Positions 23,383 through 36,700 are shown, numbered from the stretch's first letter. The stretch is 64,000 nucleotides of DNA from Breviolum minutum Mf 1.05b.01 (GCA_000507305.1 DF241747.1:1-64000); one strand, 5' to 3'. Notes: generated by a model from the letters alone, not told the origin. Translations and numbers: made by a program.

Positions 23383-24269
23383 TCAGATCTCGGCAGACCT
23401 GTTCTCAGACTGCGGAATGCACCGAAGATGTAGTTGAAAAACTTTTGAAAAGCAATGCCATAGGCTTTGGTGAGATGGATATTTCTTTTTGTGCAGCTAG
23501 TATACAACAAACATTAACAAACACCGTCACTTCGTCACTTAGCAAGATTGGTGCCGAGGATCCATTATCCTTTAAAGTCTAAAAGGCTATGCGGATCGAC
23601 CGTTGCTTGGAATACAAAGCGGTCACAGCTTGAGACAAAAACACCTTTCAACGCTGATGGACCGAGGTCAGAGCCTAAAATGATGAGGCAGGCTGCGGTG
23701 TCGACATGTGTCCAGATGTCCTGACATGTTTTGAATGGTTTGTGTAGCTTGTTTAGAGGCCGGATATTTTGATACCTTTAGGTCCAAGCGTTCACTACTG
23801 TTGCTGCTCACTGTTAGTGATATGGTACTCACATGATGTTTCCATCCCACGAATCCCAAGACAGCAAGACAGCAACATTGGAGATGTTGCTAGTTTTGGT
23901 CCAGGAGCCTCGAAACGATATGTGAGATGGAAGATGTATTTGCAAGGGTGGAGAAAACTTGTGTCAGAGGGGAGTGTATGGGGAAGTTGGGACGTAGTCC
24001 ACTGAAGCGACTGCAGGGTTTCCCAAGTGCTGTGTGCACCAAGCAGAGTCAAATCACCTGTGTGGTGAGCCGCAGCTGACTGGAGAGTTGCATCTCAGAT
24101 TTCCATATCAAATGATTGAATATAAGATACTTGAAAATATCACGTTGATAAGATATTGTTATCATATTCTTAAATTGTAACTAATAGATGTAGTTAGATG
24201 TAGCCATACGTTGAAACGAAATGTAATTCCTACATGCTCAGATGCAGCTGCTTTCCTCGCTCAGCTACC
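23383..24269. other. Intergenic, 0.9 kb, no gene called
   Basis: Short open frames without coding character on either strand; AT-rich in 24100-24200 just ahead of the next start codon. Confidence 0.45.
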
Positions 24270-25434
24270 ATGGCTCAAGTGCAAGATCCCGAGTGTCGTT
24301 CACGGCTCCGTGTCCTTCAAGGCTGGGCATTGGGCATGGCACGTTGTCAAATCCTTGGTTTTGTCGTTAGATAAATCCATCCACTTTGATGAATTCTGTT
24401 GTTATATAAATCCAACCGCTTGGTAAGAACAATGAATCCAATGAATCCAGCGCTTTGCTCCACATGGACCGACTGATGAGTTCAATGAACATTGACCTGA
24501 TAAATGCATAACATGCATATTTGGAATGAACCAAGCATTTTTCTGATTTCAGAAATTCTATGCTTAGGTTCAAGTCTCTAAGCCATGGCTTTGGTTTGCA
24601 TTTCCCCGGACATCGGATGAAACATTCGACAGTTGAAGCGTGTGAGGCCATGGTCGCACAAAGTTTGCTCCATGGCTTGAGTCATCCGGAGGCGACAAGC
24701 CCCTTGGATGCAGCCATAGAGTCATGGAGTAACTCGAAGTCATGGAAAACGGAGATGTTCAGAACGTGAAAAGTCAGAAATCATCGATAATGATGTAATC
24801 ATTGAGAACAACATCGTCGTCATCATCATCATCATCATCAGCCGCAAAATTTGATCCTCGCGCCTCGCGCTGTCCCCTTCTTCTGATGGCTTTGCCTTTG
24901 CCCAAGGCCTCATACGTCGATGCTGGTGGCCCCAACGTTTCTGCGGAGAGTCCTCAGCATGTTCGGACATGCGCAAGCCTCAAGTCAAGAACACCACAGC
25001 AATGCGGCAACCACGGCAGAGAGGACGTGAAAGGACACTGTTTTGATGTCAAAGTTTGGAAAATTGCTGTTTGCATCACCTTTCAAGTCAATCTCCATAC
25101 TACGAATGGAAACATCATGGCCTGCATGGCGGTTCGACGATGCACTTTTGGATTGGATGCAGAGCTAAGGCGAAGCTTGTGGGAGATTCTTGGTTGCAGA
25201 AGTCTGCACACGTTTTTCATGTTTGATTCAATCACCTTCAATAAGATCAAGATGCTGAGATGCATATGTTTTCATGTTCCACAAATGTCAAGGATTCCAA
25301 TATGAAGATGTATAAACTGTATGAACTGATGCCTCAGCTTCAGGAATGCTGAGAAAGTGGATCGTTTGCCTCCACCTGCGGAGTGCCAAAATCCCAAATA
25401 CTTAGTTCCTTGGCACCAAAAGAAGGAAACATGA
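24270..25434 (+). CDS. Unrecognised 121-aa protein, four exons
   Basis: Exons 24270-24338, 24647-24728, 24842-24965 and 25344-25434 sum to 366 nt. They give MAQVQDPECRSRLRVLQGW at the start, VAQSLLHGLSHPEATSPLD, the segment KFDPRASRCPLLLMALPLP, ASYVDAGGPNVSAESPQHV and a C-terminal LPPPAECQNPKYLVPWHQKK. Junctions use GC (24339), GT (24729) and GA (24966) donors. The third exon's acceptor lies directly at the end of a (CAT)n microsatellite. No family recognised; no signal peptide or membrane segment. Confidence 0.6.
24818..24841. repeat. (CAT)n tract forming the 3' end of an intron
   Basis: CGTCATCATCATCATCATCATCATCAG ends precisely at the AG acceptor of the following exon, so the microsatellite replaces a normal pyrimidine tract. 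Confidence 0.7.
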
Positions 25435-25624
25435 CATGAATGCTTTGGTAGGGCCTGTGTAGTGCCGTTTGGCACTTTCATGGGGTAGATGCTATAGTTA
25501 AGTGACTACTCTTTATCATACCTCATCATCACAATCATCGTAATAAGCATGTTCGAATCTCACCGTCATCAATATCATTGGCATTGTCATCACAAAAAAG
25601 GTTTGCTGATCATGTCATGTCGCT

Positions 25625-26554
25625 ATGCCCGCACCCAAGATGACTGGAAGCAGAGATCGCTTTGGCTTCATGAAACAGGGCCGCCTAGATACGCTCTCCT
25701 TCCCTTCTGAAGAGTTACTTGACTCAATCGCAGCAACATGTAGCCATGATGCTGTCGTTCCTCAATTTCGTAAATTTCCTGAGCTTTGCATCACTTCAGG
25801 TTGCATTTTAAATTTTTGCACCATTTTTCATGACTTGCACCGCTCTAAGGTGGCATAAATGCTGTAACTTGTCTTTGATGGAGGGTCACGTGGGTCACGT
25901 TTAATCGGCCTGTGACAGCTGAACGAAGTTCAAGAACTCGAGTTCTTCAGGTTTCGACACCCAACGCAAGAGTTCTTCAGGTTTCAAAGAGGTGAATTAG
26001 ATAACGTAGATAATTGGCAAACAAACCAATGGGAAGTGCCGGATGAGTTGGCATGGTTTGGGTGTGTCAAAGCATGTCGTGCTTTGCTCTTTGCTTCTTG
26101 CTCGGTGGGAATCAATCGTATCGTGTCAGGCATGATCAATGATGGCGCGAAGATGCTTTGCAACTGAGACAGCAACCAGAGCTTGAGGTTGATTGGTGGA
26201 CAGCCAACAGTTGGGTTTTTTGTGGTTTCTTGACAGAACATTCGTAGAAACGCATCAGGGTTTGCTATTTTGAAAGGTGAAGATGTGACCGCCATGCCGT
26301 TCTCTGAGCTGATGAATGAGCATCATGGCATGTCCTTTGGCAATTCTAGTGATCAGCAGCTCAGCACATGTTTTTTTCCTAAATATGTTGTGAAAAAAAC
26401 AGGCACGGTGCTTTTGGTGCCTTTCAAACTTTCTCCGCACTTTGCCGCACCTTCATCCAAGTGTTGGGACACATTGGAGGTGCGGCACCCACGCCTGCAT
26501 GGGAGCGGACGAACGTTGCTTGCATGTGGATCATCAAGAGGCCCTGATCTCTGA
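25625..26554 (+). CDS. Small gene, partly resolved, function unknown
   Basis: A good first exon starts at ATG 25625 (MPAPKMTGSRDRFGFMKQGR, then FPSEELLDSIAATCSH). A downstream exon starts at 26237 after TTGACAG and reads NIRRNASGFAILKGEDVTAM then PFSELMNEHH. A probable GC-AG intron (about 26320 to 26400) leads into a last block that is open in two frames: one gives TVLLVPFKLSPHFAAPSS and a stop at 26554, the other gives FQTFSALCRTFIQVLGHIGG and an earlier stop. Phase favours the first. Middle exons in 25800-26230 may be missing. No family recognised. Confidence 0.45.
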
Positions 26555-28785
26555 CTGTGGCACTGCCGCTGCCGGATGATGGGATGGGAAGATTAAGAAA
26601 GGCAATGAAAGGCAAGAAAAAAGTCTATCAGTCTATCAACGTACCTTCTGTCGCGTATGTGCGGAGAATACCTTGTTCACAAGAGTTGAAGAAACTGATG
26701 TCTTGGAGTCGCGATCTCCAGGGCGCAGACTAGTGGGAGAGCTGCAGTTAGTTGGATTATGCTTGATAGTTAGTTAAGATGCAAGCCTTCAAAAGTGGAG
26801 GTTGAAAACACTGCAACGGAGTTTTAATCATAATTGCAATCGTGAAACTCATGGTGGATATAAGAATAACATAGAAAGTTGGCCTGGATGCATGAGGAAA
26901 AAGTGTTGAGATTCAGTTCTCCGTTGGATTCCAACACTTTAGCGTGCCACCCTTGTTTGGATGCGAGGAAGAACTCACACAACCGAAGAAGGGCCAATGT
27001 CCTGGGGTGCCATAGCAGCGATCAGTTCCTGTTTCAAGTTGCCATTTCATTCTTCCATTGAAGGAGGGGTAAATTTGTTCCATTACCTGGCATGAAATGA
27101 CATTGATATTTCCCAGATACATGGCATCATACCATCCGACATAGCAGTATTTTCTGGTGACAACTAGTTAGTTATCACTTGGCTCAGTAAGGTTTGGTCA
27201 ATTGCAGCACTAAGCACCTAAACAGGCTCAAAATATGTGGAGTCGTTCAGTCGTTCCTGTTTCAGCCACCGAAAATGGCGAACTGAGTCCTGCCACAATG
27301 ATTGTATCAGATCCTCCGAGCGGCTAGAATGCATACACCTAGGCGCAGAGCCATAAAGTCGAAGAAATGATGGGAGTTTCAACATTTGCAGTCGTCATTG
27401 GCAACATATTTCCTATGCTTTCTTCATTTCCAAAAAGGTGAATCCAAGTCGAAAATGTCAAGATCACATGTGTTGCGTTTCTATTTCCAAATAGTTTTCA
27501 TATTCATGGATTCATGTTTGTTTTTTTGTGGTCCATTCGCTTGGTGGAAGGCTCTATCAGAATGGATCTACAGTATCCCTGATTCATGAATCATGTGCAC
27601 CAGTTGGTAGGCATGACCACGCAAGAAGGAGGCACTGAAGGTGATGATGCCCAATATGTGCCTTGAAGCATGCAACAAGCTCATGCGATGGATGTTGTTG
27701 GCAGTTTGAAGCTTCATGGATTTATGGTTAAAAAGATGGATGATGTAGATTCAATGTGTAGGTCAAAAAGTTGGAAATGCCAAAACGTCAAACTGTTGAT
27801 TGGTAGGTCAAGGTTTATGAGATCCAAAGACTTGAACTTCGCAACCGGAGATGGCAATGTCAAACTGCTAAGGTCCGCGGTGCTTTCAACCAGCCTGAGA
27901 AATACGAAACTTTGCCCTTGCAGTTCTGGTGTGCTGGGAGGTTTTCAATGGCTCGTGTTTTGGTAGCTTCCAGACAGCAAGTTCCTCGGTTTTTCTGAGG
28001 AAGTCTTTTCTTTGTCAATGCCAACCCTGTGGATGAGATGGAGAAAAATGCAGAGGCATGGCATGGCGCATCCAATTGCATCAGAATGAATCAAATCCTT
28101 GCCAGGTGCTGTGATATTTCGCACTCCTCCCATCTACTTGTGATATAGATGGCACAGATCGACAACGTCCAAATTTGTTGAATCCCGCCACACTGAAAAT
28201 CGCCCTTCACAACAGCTTCAACGCTTGGGAGGACTCAAAGGCACCAGAGACATGGCGCCTGGCATCACTTTCTGAATGCTGAGAGATAGCAACAAACCAT
28301 CATCGATGCAAAAGAGAAACGAAGACAGTGGATTAATCATAACTCGTCGTTGGCTATTTTAGATTGTTTGAACATATTTTTACCTCATTGAGTTTGGGAT
28401 GAACCTTAACAAAAATGTGATATTCACAAGACATGGCAAGATTCCATCTCAAGATCTTCAAGTAGAGGTCCATGGGTGGCCGTCATCTCCTGCAGAAATC
28501 CGCAGTGCACAGCGAAAATGGGGAGTGGGGAGCAGTGAAGTTGCAGTGGAAGGATTGGAAAATTCCGGCACCATGCTGTCGCTTCATGTTTTCATGAGAT
28601 TTTGTTCCAAAGTTAAAGATCTTTGCAATGTTGTCCATCAACTGCTATTTTGTCCGTTTCGGCCATCAGAACCATGACCCTGGTTTTGGAGTCTCGGAGA
28701 GGGAAAAAGAAAACATACCTTACTGAAGTGTTTTATCATTCCTGCAGCCGCGACCTCTTTGTGCTATCACGGAAGCATCACCACG
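26555..28785. other. About 2.2 kb, fragments only
   Basis: Contains scattered coding-like pieces that I could not join: a short segment near 27613-27669 ending GGTEGDDAQYVP then stop, a piece near 28212-28276 reading FNAWEDSKAPETWRLASL then stop, and an open frame at 28399-28677. They may belong to one low-quality or decayed gene, or to the 5' untranslated exon region of the next RRM gene. Confidence 0.3.
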
Positions 28786-30868
28786 ATGCAACAGCAAGGC
28801 GTTTGGGTTTCATGGAATTGGAACCAAAATAGCGGCGATTGGAGCCAACCCCAAGGTCACCAAGGTGGCTATGATAGCTACGGCTATGCCAATGCTGGAT
28901 ATCAGAACCAGGGGAAAGGAGGCGGTTACGGCTATGATGACAGTTATGGAGGTAGTTACAGTTGCTCGGTTCAAAATCTGTTTCACACACATTGAATCTT
29001 CGGAAATCTTCTGAACATTCTGGCATGGCATCCTTCAGCTCTTAGGCGTTCCTGACTATAGCCAGAACAAAGGAGGCTTGGCATGCCAATGCTGCGAATG
29101 CTTCACAGCTTCACGTATCACTGTGTATCAAGACCACCGCTTCCTACCACCAATCAATCTATCAATCAATGTGGTGAGGAGAGGTGCATGTTGGATTCTT
29201 CACATGCCATATTCATCCATAGTCTTTGTGTGGCTACAAGACATGCGGTGGACAGGTGGCTACAACAGCGAGATGAAGGGCAGTCGTGGCAATGGTCGAA
29301 GCCAGGAGAGTAGTGGTGAACAGGGCGCGCCCAAAGAAATCAAGGGCTTGGTGAGGTGAGCACCAAGGGGATGGATGGGGATGGGAAATGAAGATGGTTT
29401 TTTGGGGGAATGAGTTGTGTGTTTGTGTTCAATGAAGGTCTCAGTTTGCCTAAGGAAAGATATCACATCGAAACGCGTAGGAAACGTAGCTTTTCATTGT
29501 TTCCTTGTCCAAAAGAATCCAGGTCGATCATCCAGGCGCAAGCGATGCCGGACGGCCGCGGCAGCGAAGAGAGCACCATCTTCGTCGCAGGGCTTCCGGA
29601 CGACATGACCAACCTCGAGATGCACCGCTGAAAAAAACGAAATGTCGGATACATCATATGAGAAGATGCTGACAATGCTGTTGGTGATGTGTGAACAAAC
29701 TGACTGAATTTGACATTTTTTCTATTGCTGCATGGAGTTTTTCCAAAGGACTGACGGCCAGAACCTTCTGTCAACATGATATGAATGTAGGATAACTCGG
29801 ATGGCTGGAGAGCATGAAGGATGCCGTTTCACAATTCCATGATTGTACCCTTGTTTAGCCTTGTTTCATCCCACTCAACCAGAAAATCACGCAAATCAGG
29901 TATCAGCTTTTTTCAGCTTTTGGAGCTATTGCACACAGAGGTGGGAAAGGATGAGATCCACCAATGTTAATGTGGTGGACAGATCACCTGGAAGCGCATG
30001 GATCATCATATCATTGGATGGTTTTTGGAGCTCAGACCGGGTAGAGGAATCTGAAACATCCTTGTTAAGCCGTTAATCCCATTACATATTCGTGTGTCAT
30101 TGGTGAGCTTTGGCAGTGGAGGCGCTACAGCACCGCAGGACAAGGAAACCGGAAAGTGCACAGGCTGGACGAAAAAACACAACTGCAAAAGATGTCCAGA
30201 AGTTTTTTGCAGTTTCTTTCAACTTTCACATGGAAAATGCTGCAGTGGTTGTTGCGATCGTGTGCGCAAAAGGCATTGGCTTCGTGAACTTCATTGACCC
30301 CGAATCGGCGCAAAAAGCTATTCGATCCCTCAACAGCTTCCCCTTCTTGGACCGGGCAGCCGGGCAGTGGGAACCGGGAGGAAAATGCCAGAAACATTGG
30401 ACTCTAGCGGATGTTTGCTGCGTGTTAATCGTTTGTGTAGCTGCAGGTCATTCCACCTAAATCTCACCTCAAATTGATTTTGCAATGTTTTGCAGGACGG
30501 AAGTTGGTTGACCGTCAAAAAGAAAGGTCCGTCACTGGCTTGCAATGTGTGAATTTCAGCGGGCATTGTCATTTCAACTTGAAAAGACATTCTGGTTTTG
30601 TCATGTTTATCTCTTTCTCAGCCTCAAGATCCACCCAAGGCCCAAGGAGAAAGAGCCCAGTAAGGGTGACAAGGGTGAGTCTGGCAAGGGGAAAGACGGC
30701 AAAGGCAAGGATGGAAAAGGTGATGGCAAAGGAAAGAAAGGTAAAAGAGAAGGAAAGAAAGACAGGAGTGACAGGTTCCAGCCTTGGAATTCTGTTTATC
30801 AGAGTGCTTCAAAAATTCCGTATCTTTGCGAATGCAACTGCCGAGAAGTTTCGGTGTCATCGACCTAA
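28786..30868 (+). CDS. RRM RNA-binding protein 3 (Gln/Gly/Tyr-rich N-terminus, Lys/Gly-rich C-terminus)
   Basis: Predicted about 274 aa from exons 28786-28951, 29046-29075, 29256-29355, 29523-29627, 29900-29940, 30122-30163, 30273-30349, 30496-30530 and 30640-30868 (825 nt). The N-terminus is low-complexity (QGGYDSYGYANAGYQNQGK). KEIKGLVR matches the paralogues. RRM: RNP2 IFVAGL at about 118-123, then LFSAFGAIAHRG, KETGKCTG|GIGFVNF, and GSWLTVKKKGP. The tail is KGDKGESGKGKDGKGKDGK-like. The last part after DRSDR may be intron read-through (GT at about 30776), so the C-terminus is uncertain. Exon 2 is 30 nt. Donors are mixed GT, GC and GA; the junction at 29627 fits none cleanly. A likely trans-splice or 5'-UTR acceptor is TCATTCCTGCAG at 28735-28746. 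Confidence 0.85.
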
Positions 30869-33767
30869 AGATGACATGTTTCATGATTTGACCAAGGAAT
30901 TGAATTCCGTCTTCCTACCTATCCGTTTTTACTGAGAGACGCGCGACAGCTGCGCAGTTGGTGCGATCAGTCATCAAAAAGGTCCAATGTTTGCAACTAT
31001 CCTTTAGATGCTCCAAAGGGCCAAGCTACAAACCATTTATACACTATAGTTTTGCAGTTTTGCACCCATTTGTTGTACTTCTGTAGCATTAAGCTTTGGG
31101 AAGAATCTGTTTGCTCCTACTAACTACAATCATTATGGAAAATCAATATCAGACCTTTGGAAAATAAAAAATCCTTTGCAAATCGTCAGATACATTTCCA
31201 TGCACCAACTGCAGGGGTCGGAGGCAAAGCCTCAAATCCTTACCCAAAATCGCTCCGCGGTTGGAAGCCACCCAGATCTTAAGGGACCGAGAAGTTGAAG
31301 AACTATTAGGAATGGCAGAACATGTTATAAATTTCGTTGGGTTGAAATGATTTGTTGGGGTTGAAAACACTACAACACTCCATTTCACTCCATGTTTGTT
31401 GGCTTTGTTGCTGGCATGTTGATTCTGATGTGAAAGAAAAACGACCGTTGATGATCATGTAAATCATGTAAATCACATAGCTAAAGCCTGACATCACAGG
31501 ATCACGATGCGTTGTGGTGGTGGCTGTAAGGTGATGTATGAGCACAGAAGCCGGACGCGACCAGTTTCGACACGGAAAAAATAGCCACATGCGTTGCGGC
31601 CGTTGTGTTTTTGGCACCTTTTTACTATGAATTTACTATGAAGGATGTTTGTGATGTTTGTGGACGGGAAGATGAGACAACAAAAAAGACGTCAAAAATG
31701 TGCGAAATTCCGAAGTATCTGTTTCTGGGATCCCCAGTGCTGTTTCTGCAGGAGTCCTAGAAGAGTGGATGCCTCAGATTGTTTCAACAAAGCTTGAAGC
31801 TTCCTTGTTTTTAGATAGTGGGGATTCAATGAATAGAATGTATGAATATAGATACATATATATATATATATTGTTTTTATATTATATTGTATATTTCTTT
31901 TAGATTTATATATAGATGTTGGAATGAATCAGTCTAAAAGCAAGGAAGCAGCCAGCTCAGTATCACCCAGTTACACATTCCATGGATGGAACTGAAAGCC
32001 GAGAATTCTGTGGGGAATTCCCCATACATTCGGTTCCAGCACTGAAAGGGCATGAACTTACTAATAATATCATCCTCATCATTTAGGGCATCACAACAAG
32101 AGTTTCATACTTTTTTCTCAATGTCCGTTCCACGCTGCTTTGAACCTGCAGGCAGTCTCCAACCATCGAGAGTCCGGTGGCCATGGATAAACACCTTGAG
32201 GTGGCGAGTTCAAAGTCCCAACGAAGATGGTAGATTTGATGGATAGATGGTGTCTTCTACACGGTAGTTGTTTGATTTATATGCTATTTATGCGGCACTA
32301 TTGATTGGAGACATATGCTGGGTGCATTTTTTCGGTTGACAAAAATTGTTCAGCCAAGGCGGCGGCGCTCTGCACCGAAGAAAAGGCCCGACTCTCAATC
32401 TTTGTCTTCTATCGGCGTCGACGACAGCGAAAGTCATGGAAAAAAGCCATGTTTTCTTTTTCTGAAAGCGGTCCATATCCATCGTTTTTTTCTCTCGAGG
32501 TCACCACGAAAGCGTTGGGGACTTACATCCGAGATTTACGAGACTTACGGCTGATACATCGAAAACCTCTGCGGTAACGTGTCGAGGTTCTCCATCCAGA
32601 AAACCTTCCAGGTTCGTTGCATCACAGCTGCATCTGCTGCACCTCTGCATTTCTGCTGTGCCATTTTTGTCCATTTTGCACCTGTCAGGCCGCGCGGAGA
32701 ACGCAGGGATACTCGGTAAGAGAAGGTGTGAAGCCACACAGTTGAGAGGAAGAAATTGTTTTGAAATCATTTTGAATGAAAAAACTCAGAAACTCATGGC
32801 AATTCTAAAACTTCGCTCCGATAATTTGCAGATCTTAAATTGATTATGACAAACAGATCGGCATCAAGCACATCCGGACATGCAGCGATCTTCGGAATCT
32901 TCATGGTGCTTTTTGCTTGCTCAAGTTCTCCGGACTTCAAGCGAAAAGATACCAACAGCAGTGAAATGAAAAGCTGCATGTGGCAGCATACGACAACACT
33001 TCCAGATACCTCCAGGCAACTGTTGAATGCAATCAGTTTCAACCGATGCCAATCCTTTTGCCCTTAAGAGATGATTTGATCGGTTTTCCCCCCCTTCACC
33101 CAATTAACCCCCTCGACATTCCAATCTGAATCGCTGTTTTGTACAGAGTTCCAATGCAGCCGGAAGTTGCAAGAGGCCAACGTCTGGGAAAAAAATCCTT
33201 TTGAAACGCAGACTTGCAGACACAAAGACGGGAGATGAGTCTTGCAAAAAAGTATTGAAATGGAGTGATTAGTGCCAACGTAAAGACACCAACATATGAA
33301 TGATGATTGTATGAGACTTTTTTCGGAAAAACCTGAGTGAAAGCACGCAATTGCAAGTTCTATACAAAATACGAGATGCAAAGACCGCGGAGACTCCTTT
33401 TGTGGACCAGGTTGGATTCAGCCAACGATGGTGGCAATGGCGTGGCAATGCTGGACACCGGCAACTTGGCAGGTCGAGACGAGAAAAGATGTTTGAAAGC
33501 AAAGGAGAACTTCTGAAAGTAAAAGTGTTTGATGTTTTTTCGTGTCCTTTCCATGTTTGCTTTGAAGATTCTCGAGATTTGGCATGTGAGAAGGGTAGCG
33601 TTGTCTTGCTTCTGATGTTTGTGTGTGTTTGTTTTTTGGGAGGAGGTGGATTTTGAAATCATGACATGAAGGATACACCAAGCAATCGACATAATTCCAG
33701 AAGTTTACCTATGCCGTTTGCCATTAAAGGAAGGTTCAAGCCTTGTGTGAGTTGGTAAAGACTCGTC
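30869..33767. other. About 2.9 kb, no gene resolved
   Basis: Contains a region around 32305-32850 where all three plus frames are unusually open (one begins MLGAFFRLTKIVQPRRRRSA; another reads LGTYIRDLRDLRLIHRKPLR). This may be one or two exons of a gene upstream of, or belonging to, the polycystin gene. A TA microsatellite lies at 31857-31871. Elsewhere nothing is supported. Confidence 0.3.
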
Positions 33768-36700
33768 ATGGCTGCAGTGATCATCGTGGCGGGAGAGGCA
33801 CGACGAAAAAAAAGGAGTCGCAAAAGTCTGGCCGCAGCATCTGGACAATTGGACTTGGACGCAGATGGTGATGGGAAGATTTCGCCCTCAGAGTTCCATG
33901 GTGATATTTGAAAACGAGCAGATATGTTCTGTATGGTGTTCTTGTTTTGGAGAGATTGATGTTTTTTTCAAGTGTTTTCTCATGTTGTTGAATTTTGTTT
34001 TGATTGTGATTTCTTCATTGACAAAATGATGTTTGACCCATTTCAATGTCCACATCCAAACAACAACTCAAAGGTTGATGCAAGATTTTGCGGGTCTTCA
34101 TTTTCGTGCAGATATTGCCTTGGAAAGGGCGAAATTAGAAGATGGTCTCCTTGGATTCATTCAGCAGATGCTTAGCCCAGATGTGTTTTGTTTAGCGGTG
34201 GGATGGCGGGATGTTGGTGGTCTCCGCATCTAGACATTTTTGGGCTCCGGATTCATGGAAAAGTTCGTTCAAATCCAAATTCAACCAAAGGGATTTACAA
34301 AGCATGAATCATAACAATTGAATCTATCAAGGAACCACTGCCATTGAACCCTTTGCATCAACTGTTTCTCAGTTTGCTCAGAGTCTCAGGATGCCTCTGT
34401 TTTTGCTGTGCCTGTTTTGCTTCTTGATCGCCATTAGCATCATCAGTCCGGCTTCAGAAACCTCTGCCATTCACAAGCATTTAGAGGATCATTTTGGACT
34501 CGGCGGTGTCCAATCCATTACGGATGCTTTGGTTGTGCCAAGAAAAACGCGGGAAGTAACATTTTTGTACTTCTTGTCGGTTATATTGTATACTACCCAT
34601 TTTTGCTCCTGAAATATTGAACGAATGGGAAAGATATATATACCATATTATGTCAAAAGTGCCTTCTGACTAGAAAAGTTTGTTGCAGGATGTGGATGGT
34701 ATCTACGCATTTTTGCGTTCCTTTGAAAAGAAGAACCTCGAGATGATGCCGACTTCACCAGACTATTGGTGTGAGCATCGTTATTTCCAGTACAAATGGG
34801 ATGATCATTATCAGGTCCCAAGTGCTACTTGCAGTAGCCCCAGATATACCGCCCTGGGATTGCAGACTGCACCGGTATGGACAAATGAAACCACGACCAC
34901 CTCAGGCATTTGGGAGGGCTTGGCCATAGTTTCACCTATTTGTTCTATGGCCCTAGCGGTTTCAATCTTAAGGGAATTTGTTGGTTCACGAGGTATCATT
35001 GTAATGCCGTAAATCCCATAAATTCATGTGAATGCCATGAATACATCGAAGCTTCAAACATGGCATTTTGGATCAACCAGGTGGCCACAGGCGCTTGGCT
35101 GGAGGTAACACAGGAGAATCCACGGCCACACATGATAACCCACCTTGTGTGGACAATGATACGGCCTATCAGATCGAAGAGGATAAGCCCAACGTGACGT
35201 GCCACGAAGATCCTCAGCCGTCAGAAAAGTACGTTTTGTTCAACAAACTGTGAGTGATGTCTTCAGGAGTTTTGCCTTTTCAAGTGTTCTGTTGAAAGTT
35301 CATTGCCTCATCCTTTTCCAGTCATTGACTGTGGATACTGATAATTACAAGTGTTTTGCAGTCACATTTGCAGTTGAACAAAATGTGCATATGTCTGCCT
35401 GTGGTCTTCAAAAAGCCAAGTTCAGGATGCAAGCCATGCTTGTCAAATCGATTTGGGAATCTTGCATTGTCCGCTAACCTGTGGATATTGCTCTCCCTTT
35501 GAGTACGAGAGTGTGAAGAGATTTGCCAAGCCGCAATTGACTCTGCTGCCCTCGGTGATCTATCAAACACGCTTGAAAGAAGCAGAATGTCACGGTTTCG
35601 CAGCAGTGGTTCAAACCCAGAATCTGGGAGAATGAATCTTTTGAGCTTCTGAATGATTTCCCATGCAATTGAACATATTGAATGACAGTTTGAAGAACAG
35701 TCTGAACATGTCAAACTCTGGTACTTTAGAAATTGAACTAAGGAACTACAATCCGGTACTGACTCTTTTACCTTCGCTGGATGGCAAGAAGAAGGGCAAT
35801 CTCTTGAAATGCATCGACCGCGAAGCAAAGCAGACCTCTGAATATGCCTTGTACCTGGATTGTCCCGAGCACACTCCCAGCCATCGTTGTGTTGACGGAC
35901 AAGTGGGCATTGGTCACAAGCAATCCTTTCACGGAGAATCGGTCTATGCTGAGATGCTGATTGAAAGTGAGAAGGTTTTAACATCTATGAAGAAAGCGCC
36001 TCGGTGATTGCAAAGATGTATTGTCATGCAGTTTCAACCAGTTGTTTTCTTTGTTGGCATTCTTCCTTGAAAACATCATCCTAATTGAATGATGTTTTGT
36101 TAAACTCAGGTAGGTTGGATTGACATCCAAACAGATAAAGTCTCTGTGAGCACCATGGTCTACACCGAACTCTTGGAGATGTTCACCTCATTAACGGTGG
36201 AATTCTCCTTTGATTATGCTGGGAATGTGGAAGGTGCTGTGCATATGGTCACCTATCGTGACTTGATAGGAGATACAGCATCCGAGTTCCAAGCTCTCTT
36301 GATTACGACCTGTGTGGGTGCCTTCATCAGCATGATGTCATTGGTGACCTATTTGTGTCTTCATCCTGACAAGTACAACTTGGGTTTGATGCTCTATGAG
36401 ATCATCAGTCGTATCGTTCTGCTGGTGTATCCGCTGATTTTGTTGATCACTTGGAGTCAACAAGTGCCAATGTCCCATGAGTACGACTTGCTCCTCAAAA
36501 CCTTCTTGAACAATGAAGGCATGGATGAGTCACATGTGCAGCATAGTGTGGCGGAGTACTTCAAGGTGGGGAAGCAAGTTTCATTGTCAAGTCTGTCAAA
36601 TTCTGAAAGTGACCCTGGCATCATGTGGCATGTTGGTTTTCAACACAAAATCATGAGAAAACATCGTTCTCACACACTTCCATGTTCATGATTTTCATGT

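Noticed and set aside
24255-24290. Possible relic of the dinoflagellate spliced leader (ends GGCTCAAG)
   Set aside because: Only eight bases match and they lie inside a plausible start codon context (MAQV).
35322-35984. 220-codon minus-strand frame
   Set aside because: Lies opposite the polycystin extracellular-loop exons, which carry the Cys-rich and GNLLKCIDRE-type sequence on the plus strand.
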